This document shows, piece by piece, positions 56,941-63,149 of a stretch of DNA of 63,149 nt. The translations under genes were made by a program, and so were the position numbers. Each line of letters begins with the position of its first letter. Within the stretch, counting starts at the first letter, position 1. Origin of the DNA: Bradyrhizobium sp. NAS96.2 (GTDB lineage: Bacteria; Pseudomonadota; Alphaproteobacteria; Rhizobiales; Xanthobacteraceae); assembly GCF_001908235.1 (NCBI RefSeq), contig NZ_LGHK01000005.1, positions 1 to 63,149 on the forward strand, written 5' to 3'. The notes beneath the pieces are model-generated. The model worked only from the letters and a program-made list of their open reading frames with translations, was not told the DNA's origin and searched no databases.

Positions 56941-59053
56941 CGTCCTGCGTAACATCATTGCGCGCGCGTCGGCCAACTCCGATCTGATGGTTGCGTTGAT
57001 GCTGCTTCTGACGGTCAGCATGATGATCATGCCGATCCCGCTTGTAGCGATCGATACGCTCATTGGCTTCAATCTGGGCATCGCCATACTGCTGCTGATG
57101 GTTGCTCTTTACATCAGCACCCCGCTCGACTTCTCGTCCTTGCCGAGCGTCATTCTGATTTCCACGGTATTCCGGCTGGCGCTCACCATCTCGACGACGC
57201 GGCTGATCCTGGCTGATGGGGATGCCGGCAGCATCATTCACACGTTCGGTGACTTTGTCATATCGGGGAATATCGTCGTCGGCATTGTCATCTTTCTAGT
57301 CGTAACCATGGTGCAATTCATCGTCGTCGCCAAGGGCGCGGAACGCGTGGCGGAGGTGGCGGCGCGCTTCACGCTCGATGCCCTGCCGGGCAAGCAGATG
57401 GGGATCGATGCGGAGCTGCGCAACGGTCATATCGATCAGAACGAGGCCCGCGGTCGGCGCGCTGCATTGGAGAAAGAAAGCCAGCTCTACGGGGCCATGG
57501 ACGGCGCCATGAAATTCGTGAAGGGTGACGCCATCGCAGGGTTGGTGGTCATTTGCATCAACATGCTGGCCGGGATCACTATCGGCGTGCTCTCCAGGGG
57601 AATGTCTTTCGCGGAGGCGTTGCATCAATATACCCTGCTGACGATAGGTGATGCGTTAATTTCGCAAATTCCATCGCTACTGCTCTCGATTACAGCCGGA
57701 ACGATCATCACTCGCGTAAATGGATCTACCCAGCTCAACCTTGGTAACGAGATCGTCAACCAGCTCACCGCCAATGCTCACGCCTTGCGACTGGCCGCCT
57801 GCGTCTTGGTTGTCATGGGGATCATCCCGGGTTTCCCGTTGCCGGTCTTTTTCGTATTGGCCGCGGTCTTTGCAGCAGCGAGCTTTGCTGACGGTGTGGT
57901 CCAAAGCGCCAAGAAAGACGCTGATGTCTCCGGTCCCGTTCCCGCACAGCCTCACAAGCAAACCGTCCCGGCGGAAGCGCTTCCCGTTGCGTTATTCCTC
58001 GCACCCAGTCTGATACAGGCGATCGACAGGGACGAATTGCAGCAGCACATTGCACGGGTTTCCGGATCGGTCTCAACAGATCTAGGCATCACGATTCCGC
58101 GCATCCCCGTCGAGGTCGACGAGCGCTTGCCAAAGTTGGTGTTCAGGGTGGATGTCGAGGGCGTGCCGGTCGATCAGGATTTTATTGATCCAACGCAGCT
58201 CGTGCTCAACGATGATCTGGCCAACATTGAATTGAGCGGCATCCCATTCCGGCATGACCCGGATACGGATAGAATCTGGATCGAACAAAGCAATCAATCG
58301 GCCCTTAAAGCGGCCGGCATCGGGTATCGCGGTCCCATTGAGATCCTGGCCTTGCGCGTTAATTCGGCGTTGACCCGCCATGCTCCGTGCTTGGTAGGTA
58401 TTCAGGAGACGCGTCAATTGCTGGCTCGAATGGAGATCGAATATTCAGATCTGGTGAAGGAGGTGTTGCGTACGACGCCAATCCCCAAGATAGCCGACGT
58501 CCTGCGGCGCCTGCTGGAGGAGGGAATTCCGATCCGCAATACCCGGCTGGTCTTGGAAGCATTGGCTGAATGGAGCGGACGAGAGCAAAACGTCGTCTTG
58601 CTCACTGAATATGTTCGCTCGGGTCTGAAGCGGCAGATTTGCCACCGTTATGCCAACGCACACCGTGTCGTGCCCGTCTTTATCATCGAACGGCAAACCG
58701 AGGAGGTTGTTCGCGGCGCTGTGCGCGATACGCCCAAAGGTCCCTACCTGGTTTTGACGGACGGTCAAAGCGAGGCGCTGCTTTCAAGAGTGCGTCAGAT
58801 CCATTCGAACATGGTTCGAGGTCAGGCCCGCCCAGTTATCCTTGCTTCGATGGACGTACGGCGCTTTGTCCGCGGTTTTCTCACCCGCAATGGGATCGAT
58901 CTTCCTGTTCTATCCTATCAGGAGCTTGCCCCCGACTTCACAATCCAGCCCGTTGGATCAATCACACTGACTGCTGCCAAGGACAATGCTCCGTTGGAGC
59001 AACCTCGTAACATGATCGCTGCAGCCGACAAATCGGCCCAGCAATCGATCTGA
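56933..59053 (+). CDS. rhcV: T3SS export-gate protein RhcV (SctV/FlhA family)
   Basis: About 706 residues from the ATG at 56933; the longer upstream frame overlaps the TPR gene. The FlhA/SctV signature is complete: several N-terminal membrane helices, PLDFSSLPSVILISTVFRLAL, RVAEVAARFTLDALPGKQMGIDAELRNG and AIAGLVVICINMLAGI, then the cytoplasmic ring domain with HAPCLVGIQETRQLLARMEIEY and IPIRNTRLVLEALAEWS. It forms the nonameric gate that passes substrates into the T3SS channel. Confidence 0.93.
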   Translation: MTNVLRNIIARASANSDLMVALMLLLTVSMMIMPIPLVAIDTLIGFNLGIAILLLMVALYISTPLDFSSLPSVILISTVFRLALTISTTRLILADGDAGSIIHTFGDFVISGNIVVGIVIFLVVTMVQFIVVAKGAERVAEVAARFTLDALPGKQMGIDAELRNGHIDQNEARGRRAALEKESQLYGAMDGAMKFVKGDAIAGLVVICINMLAGITIGVLSRGMSFAEALHQYTLLTIGDALISQIPSLLLSITAGTIITRVNGSTQLNLGNEIVNQLTANAHALRLAACVLVVMGIIPGFPLPVFFVLAAVFAAASFADGVVQSAKKDADVSGPVPAQPHKQTVPAEALPVALFLAPSLIQAIDRDELQQHIARVSGSVSTDLGITIPRIPVEVDERLPKLVFRVDVEGVPVDQDFIDPTQLVLNDDLANIELSGIPFRHDPDTDRIWIEQSNQSALKAAGIGYRGPIEILALRVNSALTRHAPCLVGIQETRQLLARMEIEYSDLVKEVLRTTPIPKIADVLRRLLEEGIPIRNTRLVLEALAEWSGREQNVVLLTEYVRSGLKRQICHRYANAHRVVPVFIIERQTEEVVRGAVRDTPKGPYLVLTDGQSEALLSRVRQIHSNMVRGQARPVILASMDVRRFVRGFLTRNGIDLPVLSYQELAPDFTIQPVGSITLTAAKDNAPLEQPRNMIAAADKSAQQSI

Positions 59054-59063
59054 GAAGGACCGC

Positions 59064-59285
59064 ATGAATTCACGTCAAAACGCCGTCCGGTCGCGCTTTG
59101 GTCCATTTTGTCCATTCTTGTGTTCGGCTTTCCTTGTTATTCTTGGGCTCGGCGGTTGCGCTCGTTGGGATAGACCCGCGCTTCAAGTGCAGGAGACGCC
59201 GCCGCCAGATTTGCTTGGCGCCAAAGATATCGATCCGGCGATGCGCGAACGCATTGAGCGCGCGATCGGCCGGAATGCCGACTAG
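59064..59285 (+). CDS. Small lipoprotein at the end of the rhcV operon
   Basis: 73 residues; GAAGGA lies upstream of the ATG, 10 bases after rhcV. A lipoprotein signal (CPFLCSAFLVILGLGGC) gives a lipidated Cys near residue 32, followed by a 40-residue polar tail (RWDRPALQVQETPPPDLLGA). It could be a T3SS-linked outer-membrane lipoprotein, but I know no named homologue. Confidence 0.65.
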   Translation: MNSRQNAVRSRFGPFCPFLCSAFLVILGLGGCARWDRPALQVQETPPPDLLGAKDIDPAMRERIERAIGRNAD

Positions 59286-59603
59286 AGGCTTTGTGCAATT
59301 CGCTGAAGCAGGAACTGCGAAATGTTGATCGGGCTGGCCCTGTCGACACAAGAACGCTCGCGCAAGATCGGCTGAGCTACTCCTCAATGTCTTGTGGGTT
59401 TCCACACGCTGAAGACGAATGCGTTATGCTCGACCAACGGGGAGGCATGGTCAGGTCAGAAGCGCTGCAATGGTAAGCAACGGCGGACGAGAAAAAATGC
59501 TGCGTGACAAGATCAGGTGATCGGCAGCGGTCGGCGCGAACGCTGCGGCGGCGAAGGCCATCGCGTAGGACCGTTTGCAGTCCTTCGCAATTTGATGACC
59601 GCT
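59286..59603. other. Intergenic between the rhcV operon and nopM
   Basis: About 320 bases between convergent genes. A 61-residue frame at 59291 has no ribosome site or family. No clear bidirectional terminator is visible. Confidence 0.4.
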
Positions 59604-62084
59604 TCACAGCTTAAGGCCGTGGTCGTCGAGCACTTGGCGCATCAGAGCGTCCTTGATCTCACAGGCGATCTCGTCGCGGATCTTTGCTCCGAACTGGAGT
59701 TCGGCATCGCTGTTTCCGGTCAGGCCATGATCGGCGAGCCGTTGCTCGAGGCGGCTCTGGAACTGCTCGTCCATCGCCTCGATGAGCCGCTCCTGCATCT
59801 GTGCATGGGCTTCGGGAGCGATCCGGCTCACCACCGTCTCCCAAGGTTGCCAGCGAGTCGCCAGATAGTCGGCGAACCCCGCCGCTTCCTCATTGCGCAC
59901 CTGCGTCTCGGCCGCTGTGAGGTCGTCCTCAGTCACGTAGGAGACATCAAAGAACCGCATGTCCGGAGCGATGAGCCGCAGGTCCAGTCGCTCGCGCAGC
60001 TTGACCTGATAGGCGAGATAGACCTCGATCTCGTCGACGAACTGGAGCGTGTCGACCTTCTGACGGGCGATCGGCGCGAGCGCGTCCAGGCGGAACAAGA
60101 CCCGCGCCTGATCGACGAGCTCGCCGAGCCGATCGTCATAGGCGCCATCCTCGACATCAGCGTTCACGCGTGCGGTCTGCATGCTATTCCAGGTCAGGGT
60201 AATGCGATCTTGGCAGGTCGCGCTCGCCCCGAAGGCGAGCTGGAAATACTGCTGGCGCAACCCCGGCCTGATCGCTGCTTGCCGCAGATCCTCCGTTACC
60301 GCGTTTCGGAACTCGGCATTGCCATAATTCACGGTCTTTCGCAGCCTGTCGAGGAAGAGCGCGTATTCCGAGGCGCCCGCCTCGTCGGCGAAGTTCTGCC
60401 AGGCGGCGATCACCTCAGGCTCGCCCTCGAGCCAGTCAGCCGCCACCTCGCTCAAGGCGCGCACCGGCTCGCCCGCCGTTCCTCCATCCATCGAGAAGAA
60501 GACCCGCGGACCGGCATAGCCTGGCGCATTCAGAGCTGTCGCCAGATCAGTCCGGGCCTGCTCGGACAGCAAATTTTCCTCCACGTAAATCATGCACCCA
60601 GAACCGAGCCGGGTTAGCAGGGCCTCCGGAAGGCCGGTCAGCCGGTTGTCGCGTGCCTCAAGCACCTGGAGCTCAGCCGGGAGGGTCTCCGGCAAGCTCG
60701 TCAGCCTGTTACCGCTGACGTGTAGTCTCTGAAGCTCCGGCGGGAGGGTCTCGGGCAGGCTTCTCAGATGGTTGTCGCGCGCGAAGAGCAACTGGAGTTC
60801 AGTGGGGAGAGTGTCGGGCAGCCTGGTCAGCCGGTTGCCGTCGGCCTCGAGCTCCTGGAGTTCAGGCGGGAGGCTGGCAGGTAGGTCGGTCAGCCGGTTG
60901 CCGCCGACAGCAAGCAACTGAAGACCGCTCGGGAGGGCGTCGGGCAGGCTCGTCAGCAGGTTGCCGCGGACATCCAGGTCCTGGAGCCCGGCCGGCAGGG
61001 TGTCCGGCAGGCTGGTCAGCCGGCAGCTGCCGACGGCGAGCGTCAATAGGCCCTCCGGAAGGGTTTCGGGCAGCCTGGTCAGCCGGTTGCTGCCGATTTC
61101 GAGTGATTGGAGTTGCGTCGGGAGGGCGTCGGGCAGGCTGGTCAACCGGTTGCCGCTGGCGCTGAGCGTCCGGAGTCCGGGCGGGAGGGTGTCAGGCAGG
61201 TACAGCAGCTCGTTGTGGCTCACGTCCAGCGACTGCAGCCCGGGAGGAAAGGCTGTGGGCAATGTCGTCAAACCCAGGTAGGGCAGCTCCAGCCCTGTAT
61301 AGACGTGGCCGGCTTCTGCCCAGGCTCTTATTCGTCTCGCCGCCTCTTGCCGGTCCTCATCTTCCGTCTGCCCCTCCTCGCCAACCCAGGTGTCTAGGAT
61401 CCGGTCAAGCGGCGCTTCCTGGAGGACTGGGGCTTCAAAGTTCGTCAGATCGCTGGAAGCAGCTGCGGTGGAGGTCCCGGTGCCTTGCAAGGCTTCGGTC
61501 CACTGCGCCGCGGCTGCGGGGAGCCGCCCGCCTCCTCTTGAAGTATTTCCATCGTCCGGCCAGGGCTGTCGGCCAAGGACCGGTGCTGCGAGATCTTGCT
61601 CCCAGGGATTTGCCGGGATAGTTAGCCACTCCGGCACCACATCATCGGCTCCCGCCCACCAATGCTGCTCTTGATCGACATGATGCGTCGGCCAATCGGC
61701 AGCTGCATTCATGTCGTGCCAACCATCCGTCGGACTGGAACTGCCGTCTGACAACTGGCTATCGCGATCCGCGGTCGCAAAAAGCACATGCTGATTGATC
61801 CCTTGTTCAGAGTAGGAGGGCGGATTCGAGGGCAGCCGCGAGGGGCCTTGTTCAACGCGATCCTCATGCGAGATTCCCAAAGGATCCGCATCTCTGTTCG
61901 ACCCGGCATAAGGGGTGCGGCGTCGATTTGAATTGGGGGGCGGAGGTGGAAGCTCACGCGGATGCAACTCGTTCAGCTGCTGCTGAAACGCTGCTTGGTC
62001 TGCCTGCTGCTGTTGCAGGCCCTCGTCGTACGTCCGCCCGACATCCGGGACCTCGGATGGATTGAGGTGGTTGAACGGATCCAT
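59604..62084 (-). CDS. nopM: NopM-type effector: LRR plus NEL-type E3 ubiquitin ligase
   Basis: 826 residues; GGAGA lies just before the ATG. Residues of about 1-250 are polar. Residues of about 265-490 contain roughly ten 20-residue leucine-rich repeats (LQSLEIGSNRLTRLPETLP type). The rest is an IpaH-type NEL domain with the catalytic CxD motif SATCQDRITLTW (C624). Such ligases transfer ubiquitin to host proteins chosen by the LRR and can be autophosphorylated in plants. A tts box lies upstream. It is intact and convergent to the rhcV operon. Confidence 0.9.
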   Translation of the reverse strand: MDPFNHLNPSEVPDVGRTYDEGLQQQQADQAAFQQQLNELHPRELPPPPPNSNRRRTPYAGSNRDADPLGISHEDRVEQGPSRLPSNPPSYSEQGINQHVLFATADRDSQLSDGSSSPTDGWHDMNAAADWPTHHVDQEQHWWAGADDVVPEWLTIPANPWEQDLAAPVLGRQPWPDDGNTSRGGGRLPAAAAQWTEALQGTGTSTAAASSDLTNFEAPVLQEAPLDRILDTWVGEEGQTEDEDRQEAARRIRAWAEAGHVYTGLELPYLGLTTLPTAFPPGLQSLDVSHNELLYLPDTLPPGLRTLSASGNRLTSLPDALPTQLQSLEIGSNRLTRLPETLPEGLLTLAVGSCRLTSLPDTLPAGLQDLDVRGNLLTSLPDALPSGLQLLAVGGNRLTDLPASLPPELQELEADGNRLTRLPDTLPTELQLLFARDNHLRSLPETLPPELQRLHVSGNRLTSLPETLPAELQVLEARDNRLTGLPEALLTRLGSGCMIYVEENLLSEQARTDLATALNAPGYAGPRVFFSMDGGTAGEPVRALSEVAADWLEGEPEVIAAWQNFADEAGASEYALFLDRLRKTVNYGNAEFRNAVTEDLRQAAIRPGLRQQYFQLAFGASATCQDRITLTWNSMQTARVNADVEDGAYDDRLGELVDQARVLFRLDALAPIARQKVDTLQFVDEIEVYLAYQVKLRERLDLRLIAPDMRFFDVSYVTEDDLTAAETQVRNEEAAGFADYLATRWQPWETVVSRIAPEAHAQMQERLIEAMDEQFQSRLEQRLADHGLTGNSDAELQFGAKIRDEIACEIKDALMRQVLDDHGLKL

Positions 62085-62150
62085 CCCATTCTCCCGGCGG
62101 ATATGAGGAGCTAACGCCTGACCTGGATAAACAAGTCCTCGCTAAGAGCC

Positions 62151-62172
62151 TAAGCTTTCGAGAAGCTGACGA
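62151..62172 (-). promoter_or_regulatory. tts box of nopM
   Basis: On the minus strand TCGTCAGCTTCTCGAAAGCT, about 70 bases before the nopM ATG; identical in its core to the nopX box. Confidence 0.8.
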
Positions 62173-62518
62173 GGAACCAGAATGATCGTAACGATCCTGA
62201 GATTTTTCCGCGGGACAGTATAGCACCACAATCTGGGTGGGGAGCCTCTCTCCCAGATCGTCGCGCTACAGACCGGGCGCGATTTTTCGGAGATCGTTCA
62301 ATTGCTCCGAAGCGAGAGCCGTAACCTAAGCGCATCTTTGTGAGGGGGGAATCAAAGACTCCTCTGCCTCTACGAGTCACGAGATGTGTTCTGCCGGCAT
62401 CGGCGGTCTTGGCAACATCGTCCAACACAATGTCACCGGTTCAGTCGAGCGCCGAGCCCGCGGGGAGATGAATGACGAGGCGCAAGCTATCGGTAGATCT
62501 CGCGAGAGCGCCAGGTAG

Positions 62519-62677
62519 TCAGAGACTGCGTAAAAGTTGCAATTTGTCCTGGGCATTCGATGGCCGACACCGCCACCGCGGTCCTGCAATCGTGATCGCC
62601 GTTAGCAAGTCGGCCATGTAGAAGCCGCCTGCATACCGCAACGAATTCAGCGAAACATCGAGGCCGACGTAGGTCAT
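62519..62677 (-). CDS. 52-residue ORF with an IS110-transposase-like N-terminus
   Basis: It begins MTYVGLDVSLNS, like the first strand of IS110/IS1111 transposases (the DEDD Asp), with AAGGAG 8 bases upstream. After this the sequence (LRYAGGFYMADLLTAITIAG) is unrelated. Most likely the 5' scar of an IS110 element whose body has been lost. The 346 bases between it and the nopM tts box hold no convincing gene. Confidence 0.4.
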   Translation of the reverse strand: MTYVGLDVSLNSLRYAGGFYMADLLTAITIAGPRWRCRPSNAQDKLQLLRSL

Positions 62678-62901
62678 GACTTTTTCTCCTTCGGATGGAG
62701 TTGGTCCATCATCGTCGTCAAAAGGTGCCGCGCGGCAATTAGGTCAGGCGATCGGACTGAATACCCCATCTCTTCCGAAAAGAGGCTGCACTTCATGCTC
62801 TGGTCATTGTCTTGGACGAGCGAACTTCAAGCCGGATTAAGCCCGCGGGGCAAGGTCACCGAGCCCGATTATCAGATCACCTGACTTCCATTTATCTGCT
62901 G

Positions 62902-62925
62902 GCGTCAGCTTGCGGACAGCTAAGC
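62902..62925 (+). promoter_or_regulatory. tts box of the NopP-like gene
   Basis: GCGTCAGCTTGCGGACAGCT followed by AAGC, about 70 bases before the ATG at 62996. It keeps GTCAGCTT and ACAGCTAA but has GCGG in the middle. Confidence 0.65.
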
Positions 62926-62995
62926 TGTCTAAGCGGGGACAAGGTCAAATGACCTGCACAACACAACACGTATGATCCAAAGGAGCAGGGTCGCT

Positions 62996-63149
62996 ATGTA
63001 CGGTCGAATTAACGATTGGTCGGGTAGTCCGTCGCATGAAACCTCCGATGCTGAGCATTCGGATTCCGAAAACCAAGACTTTGCGGATGCGTTCGCTCGG
63101 ATGCGATTGCAGGATGCAGCTGGCAGCTCGTCTTCGCGTTATTCTCTCG
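62996..63149 (+). CDS. N-terminal part of a probable NopP-like T3SS effector (cut by window end)
   Basis: 51 codons to the end of the window; AAAGGAG lies about 10 bases before the ATG. It begins MYGRINDWSGSPSHETSDAE and continues QDFADAFARMRLQDAAG. The Ser/Asp/Glu-rich start fits a T3SS signal. From memory this resembles the N-termini of NopP proteins in Bradyrhizobium, secreted effectors that decide nodulation with Rj2 soybean. The tts box supports the effector call; the exact family is less sure. Confidence 0.55.
   Translation, partial: MYGRINDWSGSPSHETSDAEHSDSENQDFADAFARMRLQDAAGSSSSRYSL

Noticed and set aside
1..63149. tRNA, rRNA or island attachment site
   Set aside because: None could be recognised by eye; a tRNAscan run would be needed to exclude a tRNA fragment.

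Overview
The window reads as part of a rhizobial symbiosis/accessory island, most likely from a Bradyrhizobium-type alphaproteobacterium. The reasons are the many recognisable nodulation outer proteins (NopD-, NopT-, NopX- and NopM-type, and the start of a NopP-like gene), a rhizobial type III secretion (T3SS) operon with rhcD- and rhcV-type genes, repeated tts-box-like TtsI sites, and heavy IS and gene debris. There is no rRNA or recognisable tRNA, and no obvious housekeeping locus apart from a cold-shock gene.

Layout. 0-2.6 kb: the end of an IS3 OrfA, then an AbiE-type toxin/antitoxin pair on the minus strand. 2.9-7.4 kb: a HELAH-motif protein and, convergent to it, a tight three-gene minus-strand operon: a CHAT-like protein, a transglutaminase-like protein and an alpha/beta hydrolase. 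7.6-10.5 kb: a lipoprotein, a Lys/Ala-rich histone-like protein and a decayed stretch that includes a di-haem cytochrome remnant. 10.7-17.4 kb: two anti-phage systems, a short type II CBASS (CD-NTase, E2-like, patatin; minus strand) and, divergent from it, Hachiman (HamA, HamB; plus strand). They are followed by a DUF3223-type gene, a broken large-NTPase fragment and a remnant of an SKWP effector.

19.8-22.3 kb: a secreted polygalacturonase and pectinesterase pair. 23.1-27.5 kb: a 1463-residue NopD/XopD-like SUMO-protease effector with tandem DLN repeats. 28.4-34 kb: an isolated type VI module (TssL, TssM and a kinase-like protein lacking its catalytic Lys and Asp). 34.4-39 kb: gene decay (TauE/SafE and TraG remnants), a cold-shock protein and a 52-residue basic ORF.

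39.1-46.7 kb: a huge SKWP/XopAD-like effector gene of about 2520 codons, split by shifts at poly-G tracts. Its C-terminal half contains motifs like those of RNA-dependent RNA polymerase (DGCG..., a DFDGD loop) and then a shikimate-kinase-like P-loop domain. 46.9-50 kb: tts-box-driven trehalose-6-phosphate synthase (RipTPS-like) and NopT effectors. 50.4-51.5 kb: an IS630 element. 51.9-63.1 kb: NopX, the secreted-protein/rhcD/rhcV operon, NopM and the start of a NopP-like gene, with tts-box-like sites.

How the parts fit: the right half is the T3SS machine plus effectors aimed at SUMO, ubiquitin, proteolysis, trehalose signalling and possibly RNA. The left half is a defence cluster protecting the island or host from phage. 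All family calls come from reading motifs by eye; no database search was run.
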